Positions 1 to 7,106 of a stretch of 15,543 nucleotides of DNA are shown here, piece by piece. A model generated the notes under the pieces. It saw only the letters and a program-made list of their open reading frames with translations, made no database searches and was not told the DNA's origin. Source of the DNA: Methylovulum sp. (lineage in GTDB: Bacteria; Pseudomonadota; Gammaproteobacteria; Methylococcales; Methylomonadaceae); contig SCST01000768.1 in the NCBI GenBank assembly GCA_004299465.1, positions 1 to 15,543 on the forward strand, read 5' to 3'. How positions within the stretch are numbered: the first letter of the stretch is position 1; each line of letters opens with the position of its first letter. The position numbers were made by a program, and so were the translations under genes.

Positions 1-75
1 ACCCAATTCCCTACAGGCGCGCAAAATGCGTAACGCGATTTCACCGCGATTAGCGATAACGATTTTATCGAACAT
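1..75 (-). CDS. accC: Acetyl-CoA carboxylase biotin carboxylase subunit, N-terminal fragment (runs off the left edge)
   Basis: Only the first 25 codons are inside the window. Reading leftwards from the ATG at 75-73 gives MFDKIVIANRGEIALRIL followed by RACRELG, the highly conserved start of biotin carboxylase (the IANRGEIA motif opens its N-terminal domain). AccC uses ATP and bicarbonate to carboxylate the biotin carried by AccB, the first half-reaction of malonyl-CoA synthesis in the cytoplasm. The gene starts 20 bases downstream of the accB stop and has a GAGGG ribosome-binding site (80-84, minus strand). It is therefore almost certainly cotranscribed with accB. The rest of the protein, including the ATP-grasp domain, is not visible. 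Confidence 0.93.
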   Translation of the reverse strand, partial: MFDKIVIANRGEIALRILRACRELG

Positions 76-95
76 GAATCCCTCGTTTCTTCGTG

Positions 96-533
96 TTATT
101 CAATGATGAATAAGGGTTGGCCGTATTCGACAGGCTCGGCGTTTTCAACCAGGATTTGTTTGATCACACCGCTCGCATCCGCTTCAATCTGGTTAAGGAT
201 TTTCATCGCTTCAATAATACACAGCGTGTCGCCTGACTGCACCGCCTGGCCGACCTCTACAAAAGTTTTCGTACCGGGCGACGCTGAGCGGTAAAACGTA
301 CCGACCATAGGCGATTTAACGACATGCCCGCTGATTGCCGCAGCTTCCTCGCTGATTGCCACCGCGGGCGCGCTCACCGGGACAACGGCAGGCGCAGGCG
401 CATAGGCGACAGAAGCGGAAACGGTGGAATAACGGCTAATGCGGATAGATTCTTCGCCCTCTTTAACTTCCAGTTCGGCGATGTCCGATTCTTCGATAAT
501 TTCGATGAGTTTTTTTATTTTTCTAATATCCAT
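96..533 (-). CDS. accB: Acetyl-CoA carboxylase biotin carboxyl carrier protein (BCCP)
   Basis: This 145-residue protein carries the covalently bound biotin of acetyl-CoA carboxylase, shuttling carboxyl groups from AccC to the AccDA carboxyltransferase. Layout: a charged N-terminal helical region (1-36), a flexible Ala/Pro/Val-rich linker (about 38-62), and the C-terminal biotinyl domain (about 68-145). The biotinylation motif EAMKILN is present, with the acceptor lysine at residue 111. SPMVGTFYRS (residues 74-83) is the typical start of the biotinyl domain. Length is close to the family norm of about 150. Its ATG lies 2 bases after the aroQ stop, and accC follows 20 bases later, so aroQ-accB-accC is one transcription unit. 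Confidence 0.97.
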   Translation of the reverse strand: MDIRKIKKLIEIIEESDIAELEVKEGEESIRISRYSTVSASVAYAPAPAVVPVSAPAVAISEEAAAISGHVVKSPMVGTFYRSASPGTKTFVEVGQAVQSGDTLCIIEAMKILNQIEADASGVIKQILVENAEPVEYGQPLFIIE

Positions 534-535
534 GT

Positions 536-994
536 TTATAGTCTCTTGGCTTGTCTCTCGGCTAATATCTGATGAGCGGCCAGTAAGGCCAGTTCGTATC
601 CGGTTGCTCCCAGTCCTGAAATAACGCCGATGGCAATATCTGAGAAGTAGGAATGTTTTCTAAAAGGTTCACGGGCATGGATGTTTGATAAATGAACCTC
701 TATAAAGGGGATTTGGGTAGCCAGCAATGCATCGCGTATAGCAACACTGGTATGTGTAAACGCGGCTGGGTTAATAATGATAAAATCAACTTCGGCACGA
801 TAAGCCTGGTGGATCAGCTCCACGACTTCATGTTCGGCATTGTTTTGGTGGAAAGCCAGCTGATGCTTTAATTGGGCGGCCTGCTTTTCAAGCATCGTTT
901 CTATGTCCGCCAGTGTTTTATTCCCGTAATGCCCAGGCTCGCGCACACCGAGCAGGTTTAAATTCGGTCCATTCAATACGGTAATAGTTGCCAT
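536..994 (-). CDS. aroQ: Type II 3-dehydroquinate dehydratase
   Basis: This 152-residue enzyme converts 3-dehydroquinate to 3-dehydroshikimate, the third step of the shikimate pathway. The sequence shows the type II signature NGPNLNLLG (residues 8-16), then REPGHYG with the catalytic tyrosine at 23. The IIINPAAFTHTS segment (72-83) and EVHLSN with the catalytic histidine at 101 follow, then the REPFRKHSY segment (108-116) that closes on substrate. Length and motif order match the dodecameric type II family; it is not the Schiff-base type I enzyme AroD. It is the first gene of the leftward aroQ-accB-accC operon. No clear Shine-Dalgarno sequence precedes the ATG at 994-992, but the N-terminal motif makes this start secure. 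Confidence 0.96.
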   Translation of the reverse strand: MATITVLNGPNLNLLGVREPGHYGNKTLADIETMLEKQAAQLKHQLAFHQNNAEHEVVELIHQAYRAEVDFIIINPAAFTHTSVAIRDALLATQIPFIEVHLSNIHAREPFRKHSYFSDIAIGVISGLGATGYELALLAAHQILAERQAKRL

Positions 995-1065
995 CGAGAT
1001 GTTGTTTCAGTAGGATTAAGGCGCATTTTAACCCGGCAATTTTACCGTGTTGCAGGATTTTGTCC

Positions 1066-1087
1066 ATTGATATGTTTCCACATCAAT
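1066..1087. promoter_or_regulatory. Imperfect 22-bp palindrome in the aroQ/ubiG divergent promoter region
   Basis: The stretch reads ATTGATATG, TTTC, CACATCAAT: two 9-base arms with one mismatch around a 4-base centre. It lies 72 bases before the aroQ start and 80 bases before the ubiG start, so it is placed where an operator for either gene could be. On the minus strand its left arm (TTGATG) followed 18 bases later by CAAAAT could also be read as a weak -35/-10 pair for aroQ. No regulator is encoded next to it, and it may be chance. The symmetry is seen directly; the role is inference. Confidence 0.3.
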
Positions 1088-1167
1088 ACGGTGTTCAAGC
1101 AATACGTGTGTGACGAATAACCTAGTAATACAGTAAACTATAGCAACCTAATCTACGGCTTAGCACG

Positions 1168-1875
1168 ATGACTGCAACACAAAACGTACATCTTCACGAA
1201 ATCAACAAATTTGGCTCAATGGCGGAACGCTGGTGGGATGTTCAAGGCGAATTCAAGACGCTGCACGATATTAATCCGTTGCGCCTCGAGTTTATCCAGC
1301 GCTATGCCGATATCGAAGGCAAGCGCATCGTCGATGTCGGTTGCGGAGGCGGCATCCTGACCGAAGCGCTGGCCAGGCACGGCGCCGATGCGATGGGCAT
1401 TGACCTCAGCGCAGACCTTGTCGATGTCGCCGACTTGCACGGCCTGGAATCCGGCGTCAACGCGCATTACCGGAAAATCAGTGCGGAAGACCTGGCGGAA
1501 CAGCAAGCGGCCGGTTTCGATCATGTCACCTGCATGGAAATGCTGGAGCATGTTCCCGACCCCGGCTCCATCATTTCAGCTTGCGCGAAACTCGTTAAAC
1601 CCGGCGGCATGGTGTTTTTTTCGACGCTGAACCGCCAGCCCAAAGCCTATTTGCTCGCCATTGTCGCTGCCGAACAAGTCCTGCAAATGTTGCCCAAGGG
1701 CACTCATAGCTTTAAAACCTTTATCAAGCCGTCGGAGTTAAGCCAGGCGGCCCGGTCGGCTGGCCTCGAATTACAAGGCATGGTGGGGATTGAATATAAT
1801 CCGTTCACAAAACACTTTAGTCTCGGCAAAGACATTAAGGTCAATTACATTGCGGCCTTTAAACGTCCCGAGTAA
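1168..1875 (+). CDS. ubiG: Ubiquinone biosynthesis O-methyltransferase (3-demethylubiquinol / 2-polyprenyl-6-hydroxyphenol methylase)
   Basis: This 235-residue SAM-dependent methyltransferase performs both O-methylations of ubiquinone synthesis, at the cytoplasmic membrane face. The N-terminal EINKFGSMAERWWD (11-24) is the family hallmark of UbiG. The Rossmann-fold motif I is VDVGCGGGIL (55-64), the acidic residue binding SAM ribose is in GIDLS (77-81), and CMEMLEHVPDP (122-132) is the post-motif II segment. The membrane-associating region around 160-185 (RQPKAYLLAIVAAEQVLQML) is typical. Length matches the family (about 230-240). It is followed 6 bases later by the HAD phosphatase gene, an order (ubiG-mupP/gph-yciK) also known from Pseudomonas. 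Start chosen for full alignment with the family N-terminus; no strong ribosome-binding site is visible. Confidence 0.96.
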   Translation: MTATQNVHLHEINKFGSMAERWWDVQGEFKTLHDINPLRLEFIQRYADIEGKRIVDVGCGGGILTEALARHGADAMGIDLSADLVDVADLHGLESGVNAHYRKISAEDLAEQQAAGFDHVTCMEMLEHVPDPGSIISACAKLVKPGGMVFFSTLNRQPKAYLLAIVAAEQVLQMLPKGTHSFKTFIKPSELSQAARSAGLELQGMVGIEYNPFTKHFSLGKDIKVNYIAAFKRPE

Positions 1876-1881
1876 GCGTTT

Positions 1882-2577
1882 ATGTCGATCGATTTCAAGC
1901 CACTCGATTTCAAACTATCCTGCGTATTATTCGACCTCGACGGTACGCTTGTAGACACCGCACCGGATTTGCTTGCCTGCCTGAACCAGGCCTTAAGCCA
2001 TCACGGCTTCGCCGCAGTTCCGCCGGAAACCGTCAAGCCGTTTATTTCGTTCGGCGCCGCGGCGATGATCAGGAAAAGCCTGGACAGCAACGTATCCGAC
2101 AGGCGCCAGGCCGAAATACTGGATTTCATGCTCGATTGTTATCAGCGCAATATTGCCGAGCACAGCGTTTTTTTCGACGGCATCGTCGAAACGCTGGCGT
2201 TGATTGAAGCACAAGGCTTGAAATGGGGCGTGGTTACCAATAAAAGGGAACGTTTCACTAATCCGCTGATGGCCGCGCTGGCACTGACCGACCGGGCAGC
2301 CTGCATTATCAGCGGCGATAGCACGGCAAACCCGAAACCGCACCCGGAGCCGATGCTGGCGGCCTGCAAACAGGCCGGGGTCAATCCGCTCGAATGCGTC
2401 TATATCGGTGACGCCAGCCATGATATTACCGCCGGAAAAAATGCCCGGATGAAGACACTAGCCGCTCTTTACGGTTATCTCAAACCCACGGATACCCCTG
2501 AAAGCTGGGGCGCCGATGCGTTAATAGCCTCTCCGAAACAGCTCTCAACCTGGATAAATTCAGCATTATGCCGTTAA
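1882..2577 (+). CDS. gph: HAD-superfamily phosphatase, phosphoglycolate phosphatase / MurNAc-6-phosphate phosphatase (MupP) type
   Basis: This 231-residue haloacid-dehalogenase-type phosphatase has motif I FDLDGTLVDT (17-26), with nucleophile Asp18 and acid/base Asp20. Motif II is in GVVTNK, the motif III lysine is in NPKPHPEP and motif IV is YIGDASHD. A helical cap (about 28-90) separates motifs I and II. Proteins of this type are usually annotated as phosphoglycolate phosphatase. The position directly between ubiG and yciK is that of mupP in Pseudomonas, whose product dephosphorylates MurNAc-6-phosphate in the cell-wall recycling route to UDP-MurNAc. The motifs alone cannot separate the two substrates, so the gene symbol is provisional. 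The gene overlaps the yciK start by 10 bases, suggesting translational coupling. Confidence 0.88.
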   Translation: MSIDFKPLDFKLSCVLFDLDGTLVDTAPDLLACLNQALSHHGFAAVPPETVKPFISFGAAAMIRKSLDSNVSDRRQAEILDFMLDCYQRNIAEHSVFFDGIVETLALIEAQGLKWGVVTNKRERFTNPLMAALALTDRAACIISGDSTANPKPHPEPMLAACKQAGVNPLECVYIGDASHDITAGKNARMKTLAALYGYLKPTDTPESWGADALIASPKQLSTWINSALCR

Positions 2578-3296
2578 AAAACGACGTTATTTTAATTACC
2601 GGCGCCGGCGGCGGCCTGGGCGGCACCGCAGCGCAGGCATTGGCTAGGCACGGCGCGCATATCATCTTGCTGGACAAAAACATCGCCAAACTGGAAGTCG
2701 TTTACGATGCCATCGTCGCGGCAAACGCGCCGGAACCGATTATGTATCCCTTCGATTTGGCCGGGGCCAATGAAAACGACTACCAGGAATTAGCCGACAG
2801 GATCGGTGAAAAATACGGGGCGCTGCAAGGTTTGCTGCATTCGGCGGTGGAGTTTACGGCATTTACGCCTATCGCCCAAGTCAATACCAAGGACTGGGGC
2901 CACACCTTAAATGTCAACCTGAATGCGCCTTTCCTGCTCAGCCGCATGCTGTTGCCGGTATTGCAAAAAAGCGCGCAGGCCTCCATCGTGTTTACGTCAG
3001 ATTCATCCGTAAGAACCGCTAAAGCCTACTCGGGCGCTTACGGCGTATCCAAAATCGCCGTGGAAGGCTTTGCCAAAATTTTGGCCGAAGAACTGGAAGC
3101 GGCCAATAAAATCAGGGTCAATATATTAATCCCCGGCCCTGTCGACTCACCGTTAAGAAAGCGCGCTTATCCGGCAGAAGATAAGTCCAGGCTGCCCGGC
3201 ATGGATACCTTGGCCTCCGCCTATTTGTACCTATTCGGCCCGCAGAGCATTGGCGTAACCGGCCAAGCTGTCGACGCCCGTACTTTCCACTTGTAA
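2568..3296 (+). CDS. yciK: YciK-family short-chain dehydrogenase/reductase
   Basis: This 242-residue SDR oxidoreductase has the cofactor-binding glycine motif TGAGGGLG (11-18). The acidic residue in LLDKN (34-38) suggests NAD preference. The structural segment NVNLNAPFLL (115-124) is present, with catalytic Ser146 or Ser147 and the Tyr158-x3-Lys162 pair in AYGVSK. The usual NNAG motif after strand 4 reads HSAVEF (91-96), a divergence also seen in YciK relatives. The end (PQSIGVTGQAVDA) is the typical SDR C-terminal substrate-loop region. The physiological substrate of YciK is not known. The gene overlaps the preceding phosphatase by 10 bases and is followed 11 bases later by the SufT-type gene, so it belongs to the ubiG transcription unit. 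Confidence 0.88.
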   Translation: MPLKNDVILITGAGGGLGGTAAQALARHGAHIILLDKNIAKLEVVYDAIVAANAPEPIMYPFDLAGANENDYQELADRIGEKYGALQGLLHSAVEFTAFTPIAQVNTKDWGHTLNVNLNAPFLLSRMLLPVLQKSAQASIVFTSDSSVRTAKAYSGAYGVSKIAVEGFAKILAEELEAANKIRVNILIPGPVDSPLRKRAYPAEDKSRLPGMDTLASAYLYLFGPQSIGVTGQAVDARTFHL

Positions 3297-3307
3297 ACTG
3301 AATTGAT

Positions 3308-3856
3308 ATGGCTGAACGAGAAAGCATTGTTTTAACCCGAGATGTCAATATCGTCACGATTCCCGACGGTGCAAGCGGAACCTTGCCCAAAGGCGAGGAA
3401 GTGACGATCCATCAGGCACTGGGCGATAACTACACGGTAATTACCGCCTATGGCCATATGGTGCGCATAGCCGGCAACGATGCCGACGCACTGGGCAAGG
3501 AGCCGCGCCAACTGCATACCCTAGTGTCGGAAACCGGCGCAGCCGCGGTGGAAAAAAACTGCTGGGAAGTCATGAAAACGGTTTACGACCCTGAAATCCC
3601 TGTCAATATCGTCGATCTGGGGCTGGTTTATTACTGCAATGTAGAACCCGTAGGCGACGGCCTGCACGACGTCCACATCATGATGACGCTGACGGCGCCG
3701 GGTTGCGGCATGGGACCTGTGATTCAAAGCGATGTGGAAAGATGTATCCGCGCCCTGCCCGGTGTTGCCGGCGTCGATGTTGAAGTGGTCCTCGACCCGC
3801 CCTGGTCGCGGGATATGATGTCGGAAGTGGCTAAATTACAACTGGGTTTATACTGA
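3308..3856 (+). CDS. sufT: SufT-type Fe-S cluster assembly protein (MIP18/DUF59 domain)
   Basis: This 182-residue protein matches the long SufT form. An N-terminal region of about 75 residues with a small beta-rich fold (SIVLTRDVNIVTIPDG) is joined to a C-terminal MIP18/DUF59 domain (about 84-168). The DUF59 hallmarks are YDPEIPVNIVDLGLVY (93-108), TLTAPGCGMG with the conserved Cys133, and DPPWSRDMMSE (163-173). Members of this family help mature Fe-S proteins; SufT is needed when demand for clusters is high. Usually it is encoded in a suf operon, but no other suf gene is visible here: it is the last gene of the ubiG-gph-yciK series. The PaaD branch of the same fold is an alternative, but the N-terminal extension favours SufT. 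Confidence 0.85.
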   Translation: MAERESIVLTRDVNIVTIPDGASGTLPKGEEVTIHQALGDNYTVITAYGHMVRIAGNDADALGKEPRQLHTLVSETGAAAVEKNCWEVMKTVYDPEIPVNIVDLGLVYYCNVEPVGDGLHDVHIMMTLTAPGCGMGPVIQSDVERCIRALPGVAGVDVEVVLDPPWSRDMMSEVAKLQLGLY

Positions 3857-3986
3857 TTCCGTCCAGGCAAAAGCGCCAATAGCCGACTGCGTCTCAAAAT
3901 CACAGATATTTTTTTCTTGTCACATTGTTGCAATAAATAATACCTATTGTCATACGGTTCCCCGAATATCAAGCAAAAAATACGCG

Positions 3987-5807
3987 ATGCCAGTTCTACA
4001 CGACGAATTAATCAAAGTCCTCGATGGCGAAAAACTAACCCCGCATTTTCAGCCTATCGTTTCTTTAATACAAAAAGACATCATCGGTTACGAAGCATTG
4101 ATACGCGGCCCTTCCGACAGCCCGCTGCATAGTCCTTTTAATTTATTCAATACCGCAGAACGCTTTAATTTAAGCACGACGCTTGAATTCACCTGCCGAA
4201 AGCTCAGCATACAAAGTTATGCCCGCTTGAACCTTAACAAAAAACTCTTCATTAACGTCAGCCCATCGGTATTATTACAACCGGATTTCAAAAACGGCAT
4301 GACGCTTAAATTCCTTAATGAATTCGGCCTTGATCCAAAATCGGTCGTCATCGAGCTGACAGAAAACCAGCCTACCGATAATTACCTGCTCATGCGCGAT
4401 GCGGTCACGCATTACCGGAACATGGGCTTTGAAATAGCACTGGACGATCTTGGCGCCGGTTATTCAGGATTAAGGCTATGGTCGGAATTACTGCCGGACT
4501 ATGTCAAGATAGACAAACACTTCATACAAGGGATTCATGAAGATCCCATCAAGCTCAATTTTGTACGCTCCATTCAAAACATAGCCAACTCGCTCAACTG
4601 CAATATTATTGCCGAAGGCGTGGAAACGGAGCATGAATTCAAGACGATAGAAGGCCTCGGCATTACGCATGCGCAAGGCTATTATTTCGCCCGGCCGACG
4701 ATTATCCCGCTGGAAAAGATCGATAGCGCCCTGCTGGTCAACAGCCGCCCGGATCATTGCCAGACCAACCCGTATAACGCAACGACGGCATCCCATATCG
4801 CCAGGCTCATCACCCCGGTTTCATCGGAAACCGCGATCAGCGAAGTCATGCGCTTATTCCAACACCATAATGAATTAACCATTGTGCCGTTGGTGGACAA
4901 TAATTTTGCCTCGGGCATTATTTTCCGGGACCGCTTTCTTTCCAAACTGTTTTCCAGCCGCTACGGACTGGAGTTGTACGGCAAAAAACCGATACATTTA
5001 TTCGTCAGCAAGACCCCACTGAGCATCGACCGCAATACCCCGCTGGAATCCGTCAGCCAACAACTGACATCAACCACGGAACATGACCCCGCCTTTATCG
5101 TTACGCGGAACGGTGAATATGCCGGCATAGCCACCGTGCTGGATCTGCTCGAGGAAATCACCCGCCAGCAAATCAGGAACGCCAAACACGCCAACCCGCT
5201 TACGCTGCTGCCCGGCAGCGTTCCCGTCAATGAACGCATCAACCAGTTGCTGGCCGGCAAAATCCCTTTCGCATTCGCCTATTTCGACCTGGATAACTTC
5301 AAGCCGTTTAATGATGTCTATGGCTACAGTGCCGGCGATAACATCATTAAAGCCGTTGCCGAAACGCTCATCGGGCATATTCCTGAAAATCACGGGCTGG
5401 TCGGCCACATCGGCGGCGATGATTTTATCGTTGTCTTTACCTGTAATGACTGGAAGGAACGCTGCAAGGCCATTTTGGCCGGCTTTGAAGAAATTGTTCC
5501 CGCCTATTACAGAGACGGCGATGTCAAGGCCGGCGGCATCCATACTGAAAACAGGGCCGGTGAAAAATGCTTTTTCCCGCTGATAAGCCTGTCGGTAGGC
5601 ATTGTAGAACCTGACTCAACCAGCTTGTGCCGGTCTCATGTCGATATTGCGGACTTGGCATCCGGCGCGAAAAAGCAGGCAAAAAAAATCGACGGCAACA
5701 GTTTTTTTATTTGCCAGCGCAAGGCGCTGAAACAAACAGAAAATCTGCCGACTTCTACGTACCTGCTGAACCAGGCTGACGACATGACGCCTGTATTCCA
5801 GGCATAA
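3987..5807 (+). CDS. Cyclic-di-GMP signalling protein with EAL, CBS-pair and GGDEF domains
   Basis: A 606-residue soluble protein with no transmembrane segment. Residues 1-250 form an EAL phosphodiesterase domain with the signature EALIRG (36-41), Asn90, Glu123 in ELTEN, the metal-binding DDLGAGYS (153-160), Lys174 in DYVKID, Glu210 in AEGVET and Gln230. These are the residues expected for cyclic-di-GMP hydrolysis. Residues about 265-395 fit a tandem CBS pair, a likely nucleotide-sensing module. Residues about 400-580 form a GGDEF domain: the entry motif NPLTLLPG (403-410), FDLDNFKPFND (433-443) and AGD are kept, but the active-site loop reads GGDDF (476-480). The usual upstream RxxD inhibitory site is absent. 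Diguanylate cyclase activity is therefore uncertain and the GGDEF domain may be regulatory. It is separated from sufT by 130 bases and is probably transcribed alone. Confidence 0.9.
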   Translation: MPVLHDELIKVLDGEKLTPHFQPIVSLIQKDIIGYEALIRGPSDSPLHSPFNLFNTAERFNLSTTLEFTCRKLSIQSYARLNLNKKLFINVSPSVLLQPDFKNGMTLKFLNEFGLDPKSVVIELTENQPTDNYLLMRDAVTHYRNMGFEIALDDLGAGYSGLRLWSELLPDYVKIDKHFIQGIHEDPIKLNFVRSIQNIANSLNCNIIAEGVETEHEFKTIEGLGITHAQGYYFARPTIIPLEKIDSALLVNSRPDHCQTNPYNATTASHIARLITPVSSETAISEVMRLFQHHNELTIVPLVDNNFASGIIFRDRFLSKLFSSRYGLELYGKKPIHLFVSKTPLSIDRNTPLESVSQQLTSTTEHDPAFIVTRNGEYAGIATVLDLLEEITRQQIRNAKHANPLTLLPGSVPVNERINQLLAGKIPFAFAYFDLDNFKPFNDVYGYSAGDNIIKAVAETLIGHIPENHGLVGHIGGDDFIVVFTCNDWKERCKAILAGFEEIVPAYYRDGDVKAGGIHTENRAGEKCFFPLISLSVGIVEPDSTSLCRSHVDIADLASGAKKQAKKIDGNSFFICQRKALKQTENLPTSTYLLNQADDMTPVFQA

Positions 5808-5941
5808 CAGTGCTGTAAACGGCTTGCTTTCCTGTTTTATCGCTGCCCAAAACTTAGGATTTGCTTAACACACCATCCCGGTGCCGCTTATCGTTCCCAC
5901 GTTCCTGTGTCACGCCCCATAATTAGAGAAAAATTTGGAGA

Positions 5942-5974
5942 TCAGGCTCTGCCTGACAACCAGGCAAAGCCTGA
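5942..5974. repeat. Hairpin-forming inverted repeat, probable dispersed palindromic element
   Basis: Two 14-base arms (5942-5955 and 5961-5974) are complementary except for one position, around a 5-base loop (ACAAC). The left arm TCAGGCTCTGCCTG is itself nearly palindromic. There is no following T-run, so it is not a standard terminator. Fifty bases upstream lies CGTTCCCACG (5892-5901). That motif commonly accompanies GCAGAGCC-type palindromes in dispersed repeats of many proteobacterial genomes, so 5892-5974 may be a decayed copy of such a unit. The hairpin is seen directly; family membership is from memory and needs a genome-wide search. Nothing else is recognisable in the 224 bases between 5807 and 6032. 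Confidence 0.6.
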
Positions 5975-6031
5975 CTTCCAACAGGTACTACCGAACTTTT
6001 GTGTAATCAACCTGATATGAAGACGCTGTAA

Positions 6032-6952
6032 ATGCTTAGTCCTATATCCGCCCCCGCGACAATTATCGACGTGCTCTGTATAGGCCATGCCAGTTACGAC
6101 CTGGTATTCTCGCTAACGCACCATCCTGATGCCGATGAAAAAACAACAGCAGACAAACTCTTAGTCTGCGGCGGCGGACCTGCGGCCAATGCCGCCGTAA
6201 CCGTTACCCGGCTGGGATACCGCGCGGCTTTTTCAGGTTATCTGGGCGACGATACTTACGGCGACAGCCATTTTAAAGAATTACAGGCCGAAGGCGTCGA
6301 TACCCGGCTGGTCGTGCGCGGCGCTTCGCCGACGCCGCTGTCGGTAATTCTCGTGAAACCGGACGGGAAACGCGCACTGGTTAATTACAAAGGCGGAACC
6401 CAGGCCTTGCCGCAGGACAGCGTCGATTTTTCCGGCATTTATCCCAAAATCGTGCTGTTCGACGGCCACGAGCCGCATCTTGCATTGAATTTCCTCGCGC
6501 AAACCTGCGGCAAAATCCCCAGCGTGCTCGATGCCGGCTCGCTGCACGACGGTACCTTGGCGTTGATGGATAAAGTCGATTACCTGGTTTGTTCGGAAAA
6601 ATTCGCGTTGCAGTATGCGGGAGATGAACACAGCGCATTGTCGCGCCTCGCCGTGCTGGCACCGGTTGTCGTCATAACGCTGGGCGAGCGCGGCCTGGTC
6701 TGGCGGCGCGGCGCCGATAGCGGCAAGCTGCCGGCGCCGCAGGTAACCGCTATCGACAACACCGGGGCCGGCGATGCTTTTCACGGCGCCTTTGCCGCCG
6801 CCGTCTCGGCAGGCATGGCCTGGTGCGATGTCTTGCGTTATGCCAGCATCGCCGGGGCCTTATGCTGCACGCAAATGGGCGCACGGCCAGGTTTGCCCTA
6901 CCGCAACCAACATCAGGCTTTGTCACGGCAATGGCTGTCGTCCAGCGGCTAA
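6032..6952 (+). CDS. PfkB/ribokinase-family carbohydrate kinase
   Basis: This 306-residue sugar kinase has both PfkB signatures. GGGPAANAAVTVTRLG (47-62) is the N-terminal substrate-binding signature, and DNTGAGDAFHGAFA (242-255) is the C-terminal signature that contains catalytic Asp248 and the anion hole. The start VLCIGHASYDLVFSL (14-28) is the typical first strand with the substrate Asp23. TLGERGLVWRRG (216-227) forms the nucleotide site. The family phosphorylates ribose, fructose, 2-keto-3-deoxygluconate, nucleosides or sulfofructose, and the sequence alone does not decide between these. A fructokinase role is one possibility. No pathway partner sits beside it; the next genes are an ACP and a ketosynthase 154 bases downstream. 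The ATG is preceded by an in-frame stop, so no longer start exists. Confidence 0.9.
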   Translation: MLSPISAPATIIDVLCIGHASYDLVFSLTHHPDADEKTTADKLLVCGGGPAANAAVTVTRLGYRAAFSGYLGDDTYGDSHFKELQAEGVDTRLVVRGASPTPLSVILVKPDGKRALVNYKGGTQALPQDSVDFSGIYPKIVLFDGHEPHLALNFLAQTCGKIPSVLDAGSLHDGTLALMDKVDYLVCSEKFALQYAGDEHSALSRLAVLAPVVVITLGERGLVWRRGADSGKLPAPQVTAIDNTGAGDAFHGAFAAAVSAGMAWCDVLRYASIAGALCCTQMGARPGLPYRNQHQALSRQWLSSSG

Positions 6953-7106
6953 AACAATCCGGCATGACCTAGGTTGATGAGGCGCGCGCGGCGCGCTCTA
7001 CGCCTGACTCTGTGGCTCGACTGTATTGTGTGTCCAGCGTATACCTTTCGCAACAGAATACGGCATAATAACGCGAGACAAGCCGACATCACCCATTGGG
7101 GGGAAA

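Noticed and set aside
3917..3945. TTGTCA followed by TAATAC as a promoter for the EAL-CBS-GGDEF gene
   Set aside because: The spacer is only 15 bases and the -10 match is poor; too weak to annotate.
5070..5543. Minus-strand 157-codon open frame inside the EAL-CBS-GGDEF gene
   Set aside because: It is antisense to a clear conserved domain; its composition mirrors the codon use of the real gene.
5942..5974. The hairpin as a rho-independent terminator
   Set aside because: The stem is strong, but no T-run follows on either strand.
7064..7069. CATAAT as a -10 box for the ACP gene
   Set aside because: It matches five of six consensus bases, but no acceptable -35 hexamer lies 16-18 bases upstream.
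7026..7106. In-frame TTG extension of the ACP gene
   Set aside because: It adds 27 residues with no carrier-protein similarity, while ATG 7107 has a purine-rich ribosome-binding site and gives the normal ACP length.
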